In this document: positions 1-8,613 of the stretch, one piece after another
Layout of the letters: each line of letters starts with the position of its first letter
Numbering within the stretch: the first letter of the stretch is position 1
NCBI GenBank assembly: GCA_045132495.1
Contig: JBGUSK010000045.1
Span: 1 to 32,756, forward strand
Reading direction: 5' to 3'
Length of the DNA stretch: 32,756 nucleotides
From: UBA11524 sp045132495
GTDB lineage: Bacteria > Bacillota > Clostridia > Christensenellales > Aristaeellaceae
Notes under the pieces: model-generated
What the model saw: only the letters and a program-made list of their open reading frames with translations
What the model was told of the DNA's origin: nothing
Databases searched by the model: none
Position numbers and translations under genes: made by a program

Positions 1-1359
1 GCAGATGGCGGAGGTGGGATTCAGCATTTCGCGCATGCCGGGGCCGCCCTTCGGGCCTTCGTAGCGGATTACCAACACGTCGCCGGGCACGATCTTCTGT
101 GCGTAGATGGCGGCGATGGCTTCCTCCTCGGAATCGAACACGCGGGCGGGGCCTTCGTGCTTCATCATCTCGGGAGCCACGGCGCTCTGCTTGACCACGC
201 AGCCGTCCTTGGCGAGGTTGCCCTTCAGCACGGCGATGCCGCCGTTTGCGGAGTAGGGATTCTCGATGGGGCGAATGATGTTGTGGTCGCGGTTGACGAC
301 GTTTTCCAGATTCTCCGCCATGGTCTTGCCAGTGACGGTCAGGACGGTCGTGTCCAGCAGGTTCTTCTTGGTCAGCTCCTTCATCACGGCAGATACGCCG
401 CCGGCACGATCAAGATCCTCCATGAAGGTATCGCCCGCCGGAGCCAGGTGGCAGAGGTTGGGGGTGTTCGCCGAAATGGCGTTGGCGTGATCAAGGTCGA
501 TGGTCACGCCAGCCTCATGGGCGATGGCGGGCAGGTGCAGCATCGTGTTGGTGGAGCAGCCCAGCGCCATATCAACGGTCTCAGCATTGTTGAAGGCGGC
601 AGGGGTCATGATGTCGCGGGGGCGGATGTTCTTCTCCACCAGCTGCATGATCTGCATGCCGGCGTGCTTGGCCAGTCGGATACGGGCGCTCAGCGGCGCG
701 GGGATCGTACCGTTGCCAGGAAGCGCCATGCCCCGCGCTTCGCACAGGCAGTTCATGGAGTTGGCTGTGTACATGCCGGAGCAGCTGCCGCAGGAGGGGC
801 AGGCGTTCTCCTCGTAGTTGCGCACGCCGGCTTCGTCCAGAATGCCGGCCTTGTATGCGCCCACGGCCTCGAACATGTGGCTCAGGCAGGTGCGGCGGCC
901 ATCATCAAGGTGACCAGCCAGCATGGGGCCGCCGGAGCAGAAGATGGTGGGGATGTTCAGCCGGGCCGCAGCCATCAGTAATCCGGGGACGTTCTTGTCG
1001 CAGTTGGGCACCATGACCAGACCGTCAAACTGATGGGCGATAGCCATGGCCTCGGTGGAATCGGCGATCAGATCGCGGGTGACGAGGCTGTACTTCATGC
1101 CCACATGACCCATGGCGATGCCGTCGCAAACTGCGATGGCGGGGAACATGATGGGGGTGCCGCCCGCCGCGCGGACGCCAGCCTTCACAGCTTCGGTGAT
1201 CTTGTCCAGATTCATATGGCCGGGCACGATCTCGTTATAGGAGGACACCACGCCGATCAACGGCTTGCGGATCTCCTCGTCGGTGTAGCCCAGGGCGTAA
1301 AGCAGGGAACGGTTCGGGGCGCGCTCAACGCCGATCTTCACGTTGTTGGAATTCATCAT
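1..1359 (-). CDS. ilvD: Dihydroxy-acid dehydratase IlvD (partial, C-terminus outside window)
   Basis: This enzyme dehydrates 2,3-dihydroxy-isovalerate and 2,3-dihydroxy-3-methylvalerate to the 2-oxo acids, the third common step of valine and isoleucine synthesis in the cytosol. The visible 453 residues show the family signatures PNCDKNVPG (Cys120), CPSCGSCSGMYTANSMN (Cys193), the iron-sulfur ligand regions, and EGPKGGPGMREML near the window edge. IlvD is normally about 550-570 residues, so roughly 100 are missing because the window ends, not because the gene is broken. Two adjacent ATG codons follow an AGGAGG; the first is 5 nt and the second 8 nt away, so the start could be 1359 or 1356. It lies 312 bp downstream of ilvC, a gap that holds several hairpins, and is probably the last gene of the ilv operon. 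Confidence 0.96.
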   Translation of the reverse strand, partial: MMNSNNVKIGVERAPNRSLLYALGYTDEEIRKPLIGVVSSYNEIVPGHMNLDKITEAVKAGVRAAGGTPIMFPAIAVCDGIAMGHVGMKYSLVTRDLIADSTEAMAIAHQFDGLVMVPNCDKNVPGLLMAAARLNIPTIFCSGGPMLAGHLDDGRRTCLSHMFEAVGAYKAGILDEAGVRNYEENACPSCGSCSGMYTANSMNCLCEARGMALPGNGTIPAPLSARIRLAKHAGMQIMQLVEKNIRPRDIMTPAAFNNAETVDMALGCSTNTMLHLPAIAHEAGVTIDLDHANAISANTPNLCHLAPAGDTFMEDLDRAGGVSAVMKELTKKNLLDTTVLTVTGKTMAENLENVVNRDHNIIRPIENPYSANGGIAVLKGNLAKDGCVVKQSAVAPEMMKHEGPARVFDSEEEAIAAIYAQKIVPGDVLVIRYEGPKGGPGMREMLNPTSAIC

Positions 1360-1671
1360 GATAACCTCCTGTGGAAGGTAGTGTTTGTGTGACACGGCAC
1401 TGCGGTCATGCCCGCGGTGCGGTGGTGAAAGGCAGGACAGAATGAGCTGTCCTGCTTTGATGGGGCAGGTGATGGAGGGCGCGAGAAGTTTGTTTGCTTT
1501 GTTGACTTGCCCTTTCTTGCCTGTGTGGACTGTTTGAACGATCAGAGATCGTTCAAAGGCGTCATGGAGTTTCTGCGCCTGCGGGCGCGAGGGCCTCCGG
1601 CGGGGAGGGGCCTCCGCGGCCCCTTCCATCCCCCGTAAGGGCCAATCGGCCCTTAACCCATTTTTTGTGCC
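1360..1671 (-). other. Hairpin-rich ilvC-ilvD intergenic region
   Basis: No gene is seen in these 312 bp. Read on the minus strand it contains at least four inverted repeats: 1635-1654 (TAAGGGCC arms, 4-nt loop), about 1607-1625 (GGGGCC arms), 1533-1557 (an 11-bp perfect stem TTTGAACGATC with a 3-nt loop) and 1436-1459 (GCAGGACAG arms, 6-nt loop). None is followed by a T-run long enough to be a convincing terminator. No clear promoter for ilvD was found. They may stabilise or process the ilv mRNA; that role is inference. Confidence 0.6.
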
Positions 1672-2691
<1,020 letters not shown>

Positions 2692-3239
2692 AGTCGTATT
2701 CTCCCTTCATTTTTGTCTGTTCGTCAATGGTGAACTGTCCGCGCTCGAGGGCAACCATGCCGGTGCGGACGAGCTCGAGTATTCCAAACTCCTTAAGGAG
2801 ATTCTGGATGGCTTCAGCCTTGCTTTCATCGCCGATAACAGCAAGGGTCAGGGACGCGACCGACACGTCGATGATGGACGCGCGGAAGATGTTGGCGATC
2901 TGGATGATCTCATTGCGGGTCACGGCGGAATCGGCGTTGACCTTGATGAGCACCAGTTCGCGGCGGATGGCGTGCTCGGGAACGAGCGTCTTGACGCTGT
3001 GCACGCAGATCAGCTTGCGCAGCTGGGAAGCGATCAGGCGGGTTTGGTTTTCATCCGCCAGGATCTCAATGGTGATGCGGGAAATTCGCGGGTCATCCGT
3101 CGTGCCTACGGCGAGGGACTCGATGTTGTAGCCCTTGCCGGAGAACAGCCGCGCCACACGGGAAAGGACGCCGGCTTCGTTGTCCACCAGCACGGCCAGT
3201 GTTTTGCGTTCGATATTGCTCAAAAGCTCAGCTCCTTTC

Positions 3240-4955
3240 TCAAGAATTCAGCATGAAGTCGGTGATATGGCTGCCGCCGCCGACCATGGGACGTACCTTC
3301 TCGTCAATGTTGATCACGCAGTCAATGATGTAGCCGTGACCGCATTCAAGGGCCTCATGGATGGCTTCCTCCAGCTCCTCAACGGTGGTGACACGCTTGC
3401 CGGAAAGCCCGTAGGCTTCCGCCAGCTTGACAAAATCGGGGGCACGATCCAGCGTCGTGGAGGCGAAACGCTGGTTATAGATCAGCGTCTGCCACTGGCG
3501 AACCATGCCCAGCGTGCCGTTGTTGAACACCACGTTGATGATGGGCAGCTTGTAGTAGGACTCGGTCGCCAGCTCGTTGCAGTTCATGCGGAAGCCGCCG
3601 TCGCCGGTGACGTGCAATACGCACTTGTCCGGGTGGGAAACCTGCGCGCCGATGGCTGCGCCCAGGCCGAAGCCCATCGTGCCGAAGCCGCCGGAGGTCA
3701 GCAGCTGGCCGGGATAATCAAAGTGGAAGTGCTGGATGGCCCACATCTGATGCTGGCCCACGTCGGTGGAGACGATGGTATCCTGCGGGCAGATCTTCGC
3801 GATGGAGGACAGCACCTGCTGGGGGGTCAGATGATCGGTGGCCTCGTCATACTCCGTCTCGGTCTTGAAGGAGAAGACGTACTTCATCCACTCGTCGTGC
3901 TTCGCAGGCTGGACGCGCTCCAGCAGCAGCTCCAGCACTCGTTTGCAGTCGCCGATGATGTGGTGATCGGTCTGCACGTTCTTGTTGATCTCGGAGCGGT
4001 CAATGTCGATCTGCACGATCTTCGCGTTCTGTGCGAAGGTGGAGGGCTTCAAGGCTACGCGGTCAGAGAAGCGGCAGCCCACCGCGATCAGCAGATCGCA
4101 GGCGTCTACGGCCATGTTGGACGCCTCGGAGCCGTGCATGCCGATCATGCCGGTGACGTGCTTGTCGCGGCCCTGGAGTCCGCCGGCGCCCATCAGGGTC
4201 ACTGCGGCAGGGGAGTCGATCAGGTTGACCAGCTTGCAGATCTCCTCGTGCGCCCTGGCGCGAACCACGCCGCCGCCGCAGATGATCATGGGCTTCTTGC
4301 TTTCAGCGATCATCTCGACCAGCTTTTCAATGTCTGCGTGGTCAGGTTCGGGGGCCTGGAAGTTCTGCGAGGAACGGGCCATAAGCTGAGCAAGATGACC
4401 GTTTGCCGCATGCTTGGAGCGGCGCAGGGGCTCGTATTCTGCCAGCTCTGCGGTGACATTCTTGGGAATGTCCAGCAGCACGGGACCCGGACGGCCGCTG
4501 CGGGCGATGGCGAAGGCTTCGCGGATGGTGTCCGCCAGCTTGTTCACGTCCCGCACCAGGTAGTTGCACTTGGTGATGGGCATCGTGATGCCGGTGATAT
4601 CGACCTCCTGGAAGGAATCCTTGCCCAGAAGGCTCGTTCCCACGTTGCAGGTGATGCACACGATGGGGGAGGAATCCATATAGGCGGTGGCGATGCCGGT
4701 GACGAGGTTGGTGCAGCCGGGGCCGGAGGTGGCGAAGCACACGCCGACCTTGCCGGTGGAGCGGGCATAGCCGTCCGCCGCGTGGCAGGCGCCCTGCTCG
4801 TGGGCGGTCAGGATGTGCTTGATCTTGCCCTCCTGCTCATAGGAGTACAGCTCGTCATAAACGTTGAGGATCGTGCCGCCGGGATAACCGAAGATGGTGT
4901 CTACATGCTGCTCGAGGAGACATTCCATCAGGATCTTGGCGCCAGTGTATTGCAT
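3240..4955 (-). CDS. ilvB: Acetolactate synthase large (catalytic) subunit IlvB
   Basis: This thiamine-diphosphate enzyme condenses pyruvate with pyruvate or 2-oxobutyrate, the first committed step to valine, leucine and isoleucine. The 571 residues have the full three-domain layout: the PYR domain with catalytic Glu53 in TAHEQGACHAADGYAR, the central domain with IICGGGV and MIGMHGS, and the PP domain with the ThDP motif GDGGFRMNCNEL followed by VVFNNGTLGMVRQWQ. The ATG at 4955 follows AGGAGG at a normal distance. It is the first structural gene of the ilvBNCD operon and lies directly downstream of a hairpin terminator and leader reading frame (5001-5219) that probably control it. Confidence 0.97.
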   Translation of the reverse strand: MQYTGAKILMECLLEQHVDTIFGYPGGTILNVYDELYSYEQEGKIKHILTAHEQGACHAADGYARSTGKVGVCFATSGPGCTNLVTGIATAYMDSSPIVCITCNVGTSLLGKDSFQEVDITGITMPITKCNYLVRDVNKLADTIREAFAIARSGRPGPVLLDIPKNVTAELAEYEPLRRSKHAANGHLAQLMARSSQNFQAPEPDHADIEKLVEMIAESKKPMIICGGGVVRARAHEEICKLVNLIDSPAAVTLMGAGGLQGRDKHVTGMIGMHGSEASNMAVDACDLLIAVGCRFSDRVALKPSTFAQNAKIVQIDIDRSEINKNVQTDHHIIGDCKRVLELLLERVQPAKHDEWMKYVFSFKTETEYDEATDHLTPQQVLSSIAKICPQDTIVSTDVGQHQMWAIQHFHFDYPGQLLTSGGFGTMGFGLGAAIGAQVSHPDKCVLHVTGDGGFRMNCNELATESYYKLPIINVVFNNGTLGMVRQWQTLIYNQRFASTTLDRAPDFVKLAEAYGLSGKRVTTVEELEEAIHEALECGHGYIIDCVINIDEKVRPMVGGGSHITDFMLNS

Positions 4956-5000
4956 GGGGTACCTCCTGTAGGTGGCATTGGAGAAGGAGCATCTGTGGAA

Positions 5001-5046
5001 GAGATAAAAGAAGAGCCTGCGGGCCTAAAAGTCAGACCTGCAGGCT
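5001..5046 (-). terminator. Probable ilv attenuator (intrinsic terminator in the leader)
   Basis: On the minus strand the arms AGCCTGC and GCAGGCT enclose a second 5-bp stem (GGTCT/AGGCC) with only a one-base mismatch between the two stems, and CTTCTTTTATCTC follows. The hairpin itself is 5014-5046. It sits between the small leader frame and ilvB and would stop transcription before the operon. Ten bases running through its inner stem and loop (5025-5034) are perfectly complementary to 5131-5140 inside the leader frame, so an alternative fold can break the terminator. Confidence 0.8.
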
Positions 5047-5096
5047 TAGCCGGAACGCATCAAAAGGTGATGAACGGGGGCATATGATCCGCCCGG

Positions 5097-5219
5097 TCAG
5101 CACACATGGCAGTGCTGGCATTGCATAGCTTGACTTTTAGTGATCTGCGGCGACATCATAAGTCGTACCAGCAGGCTAATCAGTACAGCCAGTAGCACCA
5201 GCGCGAAAATAGCGTTCAT
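5097..5219 (-). CDS. Leu/Val/Ile-rich 40-residue leader peptide of the ilv operon (probable)
   Basis: The frame begins at an ATG preceded by GGAGAG and ends 142 nt before ilvB. Of its first 20 residues 12 are Leu, Val or Ile (FALVLLAVLISLLVRL), and several use codons that are uncommon in the neighbouring GC-rich genes (CTA, CTT, GTA twice, ATT twice). It lies between a strong promoter and a strong terminator upstream of branched-chain biosynthesis genes, which is how ribosome-sensing leader peptides are placed in other bacteria. The tail QCQHCHVC has three spaced cysteines, which a simple leader would not need. The alternative is a genuine one-helix membrane micropeptide. No homologue was recognised. 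Confidence 0.65.
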   Translation of the reverse strand: MNAIFALVLLAVLISLLVRLMMSPQITKSQAMQCQHCHVC

Positions 5220-5249
5220 CGGTTGCTCTCCATCATCAAATTTTCTCGG

Positions 5250-5302
5250 GAACTCTCTCCTGAGTTCGTGAAAATTGTAGCACAACAGGGACGTGAAGTC
5301 AA
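5250..5302 (-). promoter_or_regulatory. Promoter of the ilv leader/operon
   Basis: TTGACT (5297-5302) and TACAAT (5274-5279) are separated by exactly 17 bp, close to the sigma-70 consensus. The predicted transcript starts at about 5267 and opens with a perfect 6-bp hairpin (GAACTC/GAGTTC, 5250-5267) whose loop is AGGAGA. Start of the 40-codon leader frame is about 45 nt further on. Confidence 0.82.
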
Positions 5303-5369
5303 TCAAACTGCTGTATTTCCGATGTACTTGTGAAACGGAGGAAGTGCGGAATTTGCTGCGCTTTGACCC

Positions 5370-5398
5370 TTGCCAAATCTGCTGCGTTGTGATATAAT
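5370..5398 (+). promoter_or_regulatory. Promoter of tRNA-Ser
   Basis: TTGCCA (5370-5375) and TATAAT (5393-5398) are separated by 17 bp, and the tRNA begins 14 nt after the -10 box. It is divergent from the ilv promoter, about 70 bp away. Confidence 0.8.
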
Positions 5399-5412
5399 GC
5401 AATAGTTGTCCT

Positions 5413-5502
5413 GGAGAGTTGTCCGAGTGGTCGAAGGTACAGCACTCGAAATGCTGCGAGGAGTCAAATCCTCCCAGGGTTCGAATCCCTGACTCTCCGC
5501 CA
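5413..5502 (+). tRNA. tRNA-Ser (anticodon CGA)
   Basis: The 90-nt gene folds as a class II tRNA. Acceptor GGAGAGT pairs with ACTCTCC, the anticodon stem CAGCA/TGCTG encloses the loop CTCGAAA with anticodon CGA at 5447-5449 (reads UCG), a long variable arm GAGGA/TCCTC follows, and the T arm is CAGGG-TTCGAAT-CCCTG. CCA is encoded at 5500-5502. The 3' part from the anticodon loop onward is echoed at 13629-13683, which suggests that this gene was a target site for integration. Confidence 0.97.
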
Positions 5503-5507
5503 TAACT

Positions 5508-5550
5508 GAACCTACTGTTGATACAATGGTATCACCGGTAGGTTCTTTTA
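5508..5550 (+). terminator. Terminator of tRNA-Ser
   Basis: Outer arms GAACCTAC/GTAGGTTC and inner arms TGATAC/GTATCA, with a short partly paired junction and an AATG loop, are followed by TTTTA. It begins 5 nt after the CCA end. Confidence 0.88.
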
Positions 5551-5799
5551 TTTGTTCTGAAATCCTGAAATTTTACGCAATATTATTTCAATTAGCACTT
5601 ATCTTGAACCGCAATGTAATAAAGATCAGTCCGATTTTGATAATTGCACCGTCTTACAGTCAAACGAGGAAAATGTAATCGTTAAATCGGACTATCGTTA
5701 TTTTACAGGTTTAACCGTAGTTTTAGGTGGAACCACGCTGCTTGCAATTCCATAACGCTAGAGATAACATCACACGCCCCATTTAAGGATCAAAGATTT
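5551..5799. other. AT-rich stretch without recognisable gene
   Basis: This stretch is much richer in A and T than the surrounding operons, and no reading frame with a ribosome site was found. It holds one perfect 10-bp inverted repeat, AGTCCGATTT at 5628-5637 and its complement at 5684-5693. It precedes a truncated transposase, so it is probably leftover mobile DNA. Confidence 0.5.
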
Positions 5800-6063
5800 G
5801 TAACGCTAGGCGATTTTGTAGGATACCTGAAAGGGGAAAGTTCGCTGATGATATTTGATCGATTTGCAAACGTGAAATACAAATATGGGAACCGGCATTT
5901 CTGGTGTCGTGGATACTACGTAGATACGGTAGGTCGATACAAGAAGGCGATAGAGGAGTATATCCGAAATCAGCTGCAAGAGGATATAGCAAACGACCAA
6001 ATTTCAATGAAGGAGTTCTATGACCCGTTTATGGGTGAACAGTACTTTAAGGGCAAGAAGTAA
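5800..6063 (+). pseudogene. IS200/IS605-type transposase TnpA, 5'-truncated remnant
   Basis: The frame carries the C-terminal part of an HUH/Y1 transposase of the IS200/IS605 group: GYLKGESSLMIFDRFAN, then KYGNRHFWCRGYYVDTVG, with the tyrosine helix region (KKAIEEYIRNQLQED) and DPFMG near the end. Homology fades upstream of about 5806 into a run without a start, so the N-terminal half with the catalytic HUH motif is missing and the protein cannot be active. A perfect hairpin typical of an IS200-type right end follows at 6159-6181. Confidence 0.82.
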
Positions 6064-6158
6064 AGGCCGCTTTAGCGACGGCCTGTGAATGACTTGCGGT
6101 TGGCAGACTTCCCGCGTCTTAAGACGCTGCTGGCAAAATGCCCTTTTAGGGCTGTGCA

Positions 6159-6181
6159 TACCACCAGTTCAACTGGTGGTA
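6159..6181. repeat. Perfect 11-bp hairpin, likely right end of the IS200-type element
   Basis: The arms TACCACCAGTT and AACTGGTGGTA flank a single central base, about 100 bp after the transposase stop. IS200/IS605 elements end in such subterminal imperfect or perfect palindromes that the transposase recognises. A second small stem (GCCC/GGGC, about 6140-6152) lies just before it, and a 7-bp palindrome at 6208-6222 overlaps the stop codon of the next gene. Confidence 0.65.
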
Positions 6182-6221
6182 CTGATTCTATGAAGATATG
6201 ACCTGATGCATAGAGTCTATG

Positions 6222-7853
6222 CTAAGAAAGCAGCGCCAAGAGCTGCTGGATATTCTTCTTGCCAAATGTCACCTGATTCCCATTGAGTACAAGGCAGGGG
6301 ACACTCATGACCTGATAGCGCTCCTTCAGCTGCTCAAAATGGGCAAGATCATATACTTCAGCCGTCACCTGCGGATTGAGGGCCGCGATGTGCTGCGCCG
6401 CCACGACCAGATCCGGACACATGGTGCAGGAAAGGGACACCAGCACCTTCATATTCACCGGTTTATTCAGTGCAGCGATGGCCTGCCGTGTTGCATCATC
6501 CAGCGCCTGACCAGGCCCTGCTGCATTACACAGGCCCAGCACAAAGGAAGTGAACTCATGCCCGCCGGGAATGCCGTGGAAGGCCAAACCAGTCCACGTG
6601 CCATCCTGCTGACAGACGCGCACGCAGGGGGTATCCTGCGAGGAAGCGGAGCGTTCGGCCACCTGTACTGTTAGTTTGTCCGTCATGCTGGCCAGCTCTG
6701 TCATGAAGTGCTCCAGCTCTGTGGATACAGGGCGTTCGTCAAGATACAGCACCAGTTGCAGCGGGTGTGCCATTCGGCTGAACACCGTGTCCAGCTGCTG
6801 GCGCATTTCAGGGGTGAACAGGCCGCCGTCAGGGATCGTGCCGGTTTCCCGCGTAGAAGATGGATCTTTGTACGCCCGGGGCGGCTGTTGCGGCTGCAAG
6901 CCTGTCTTCCGCTGCATGGCGGCAGCGTATTTTTCCAGCTCCGTAGCAGCCAGCGCGCCGTCGCCGGTGGCCGTGACCACCTGGCGCAAAGGCTTGATGC
7001 ACACGTCGCCTGCCGCATACACGCCGTTCACGCTGGTTTTCAGGGAGCCGTCAGTCAGGATGTAGCTCTTCTTATCAAGCGCCACAAGCCCCTTCGCCAA
7101 GCCGCTGGCCGGTTCATACCCAGCAAAAACGAACACACCGAAGGATTCGCCGTCTTTGCTGGGATACTCCGTTTCTTCACCCGTCTGGGTATTTCGCCAG
7201 CGGGCGTAGGTCAGGCCGTTTTCTCCGGCGACCTCCAGCAATTCCGTGTTGGGCAGGATCGAGATCTTCTCGTGCTTGCGGGCGGGTTCAGCGGCTGCTT
7301 CGGCGCAGGTGAAGTCCTCCGTGAGCATCAGGATGGTCACATGGCGGGCGAACTTGGTCAGGAAGACGCTCTCTTCCGCCGCCGCAAAGCCGCCGCCCAC
7401 CACAAAAACCTCCTTGCCGGTGAAGAATTCGCCGTCGCAGGTGGCGCAGTAGGCAACGCCGCGGCCCTTGTGCTCAACTTCCCCCTTGAAGCCCACCATC
7501 CGCGGGTGCGCTCCGGTCGCCAGCAGCACGCCAAAGCACTGGAAGTCGCCTCGTCCGGTGCGGACGGTCTTGACGTCGCCCGTCAGGTCAAGGCCGGTCG
7601 CCTCTGTCAGCAGGAATTCCGCACCGAAGGCTTCCGCCTGCTGCTGCATGGTTTCAGTTAGCTGTTTGCCGCTGGTTTTGCCAATGCCGGGGTAGTTCAC
7701 TACCTCATGGGTGATGGTGATCTGCCCGCCGAATTGCTCCTTTTCCAGCACCAGCACGCGATAGCGCGCCCGGGCCAGATAAATGGCGGCGGTCAGCCCC
7801 GCAGGTCCGCCGCCGATGATGATCACATCGTAGAGATTCTTCGTTTCGGTCAT
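6222..7853 (-). CDS. AhpF-like NAD(P)H:peroxiredoxin reductase with swapped domain order
   Basis: This flavoprotein should pass electrons from NAD(P)H through FAD and two disulfides to the AhpC encoded just upstream. Residues 1-310 are thioredoxin-reductase-like: FAD motif IIIGGGPAG (11-19), redox pair CATC (136-139), NAD(P) motif VGGGFAAAE and the second FAD motif VYAAGDV. After a Pro-rich linker, residues 343-543 resemble the N-terminal domain of E. coli AhpF, including GHEFTSFVLGL (431-441) and SLSCTMCPDLV with the pair Cys476/Cys479. AhpF normally has these parts in the opposite order. The start at 7853 (MTETKN) was chosen over in-frame codons further upstream because it sits in a TGATG overlap with the ahpC stop, which implies coupled translation. 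Confidence 0.9.
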   Translation of the reverse strand: MTETKNLYDVIIIGGGPAGLTAAIYLARARYRVLVLEKEQFGGQITITHEVVNYPGIGKTSGKQLTETMQQQAEAFGAEFLLTEATGLDLTGDVKTVRTGRGDFQCFGVLLATGAHPRMVGFKGEVEHKGRGVAYCATCDGEFFTGKEVFVVGGGFAAAEESVFLTKFARHVTILMLTEDFTCAEAAAEPARKHEKISILPNTELLEVAGENGLTYARWRNTQTGEETEYPSKDGESFGVFVFAGYEPASGLAKGLVALDKKSYILTDGSLKTSVNGVYAAGDVCIKPLRQVVTATGDGALAATELEKYAAAMQRKTGLQPQQPPRAYKDPSSTRETGTIPDGGLFTPEMRQQLDTVFSRMAHPLQLVLYLDERPVSTELEHFMTELASMTDKLTVQVAERSASSQDTPCVRVCQQDGTWTGLAFHGIPGGHEFTSFVLGLCNAAGPGQALDDATRQAIAALNKPVNMKVLVSLSCTMCPDLVVAAQHIAALNPQVTAEVYDLAHFEQLKERYQVMSVPCLVLNGNQVTFGKKNIQQLLALLS

Positions 7854-8416
7854 CACAGCTGTCCCACCAGATCCAGGCTGGGCTTGAGCGTCTCTGCGCC
7901 GGGCGTCCAGTTGGCGGGGCAAACCTGATCACCATGGGCGTGAACAAATTGGCAGGCCTGCACCTTGCGGAAAAGCTCCTCCGCGTTGCGGCCCACGTTG
8001 CCCGCCGTGACCTCATAGCCCACGATCTTGCCCTCGGGGTTGATGATGAACGTGCCGCGCTCCGCCAGGCCGTCGGATTCGATCAGCACCTGGAAGTCGC
8101 GAGATAGGGCATGGGTCGGGTCTGCCAGCATGGGATAGCTGATCTTGCGGATGCGCTCGGACGCATCGTGCCAGGCCTTGTGGACGAAATGGGTATCGGT
8201 GGACACCGCGTAGACCTCGCAGCCCACATTGCGGAACTGCTCGTACTTGTTCGCCAGATCCTCCAGCTCCGTCGGGCAGACGAAGGTAAAGTCCGCCGGA
8301 TAGAAGAAGAATACGCTCCACTTGCCGAGGATATCCTCCTTGGAAACAAACTTAAAGTCGTTGGCGTGGTAGGCATAGACCTTGAAATCGGATACTTCCT
8401 TGTTGATCAGAGACAT
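7853..8416 (-). CDS. ahpC: Alkyl hydroperoxide reductase AhpC (typical 2-Cys peroxiredoxin)
   Basis: This enzyme reduces hydrogen peroxide and organic hydroperoxides. The 187 residues match the E. coli AhpC length. The peroxidatic cysteine is Cys47 in DFTFVCPTE, the resolving cysteine is Cys166 in QVCPANW, and GTFIINPEG and GRNAEELFRKVQA are conserved. Start 8416 follows GAGGAGG at 8 nt. A second in-frame ATG at 8440 lies within a duplicated 92-bp repeat and could add eight residues. The gene is the middle member of a dfx-ahpC-reductase operon, and the stop overlaps the next start by one base. Confidence 0.96.
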   Translation of the reverse strand: MSLINKEVSDFKVYAYHANDFKFVSKEDILGKWSVFFFYPADFTFVCPTELEDLANKYEQFRNVGCEVYAVSTDTHFVHKAWHDASERIRKISYPMLADPTHALSRDFQVLIESDGLAERGTFIINPEGKIVGYEVTAGNVGRNAEELFRKVQACQFVHAHGDQVCPANWTPGAETLKPSLDLVGQL

Positions 8417-8424
8417 GCTGTTAC

Positions 8425-8608
8425 CCTCCTCTTCGGCCATCACCGGGCGTAAAGCCCGGCGCTGGCTACACTTCGGTTAATGCAAGCATTAACCTCATTA
8501 GTCGGGCGTTGCCCGACCTCCTCTTCGGCCATCACCGGGCGTGAAGCCCGGCTCTGGCTACACTTCGGTTAATGCAAGCATTAACCTCGTTAGTCGGGCG
8601 TTGCCCGA
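8425..8608. repeat. Two tandem copies of a 92-bp hairpin-rich unit
   Basis: Units 8425-8516 and 8517-8608 are nearly identical, differing at only a few positions, and a third partial copy (CCTCCT) begins at 8609. Each unit has three strong inverted repeats: CCGGGC/GCCCGG (5-nt loop), GGTTAATGC/GCATTAACC (2-nt loop) and GTCGGGC/GCCCGAC (3-nt loop). The array fills the whole dfx-ahpC gap. On the minus strand each unit ends in an ATG followed by GAAGAGGAGG, and the last copy of that element provides the ahpC ribosome site. Confidence 0.92.
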
Positions 8609-8613
8609 CCTCC

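Noticed and set aside
5721..5737. T-box-like word AGGTGGAACCACG
   Set aside because: The conserved T-box stem I, specifier loop, terminator and downstream amino-acid gene are absent, and the base that makes the GGTGGNACCGCG core is altered.
8440..8532. 30-codon peptide gene inside the 92-bp repeat
   Set aside because: It lacks a ribosome site at the right distance and its sequence is dictated by hairpin arms. It is noted in the repeat finding but not called as a gene.
8425..8608. CRISPR array
   Set aside because: Only two adjacent 92-bp copies exist, without unique spacers, and the units are full of inverted repeats; no cas genes are present.
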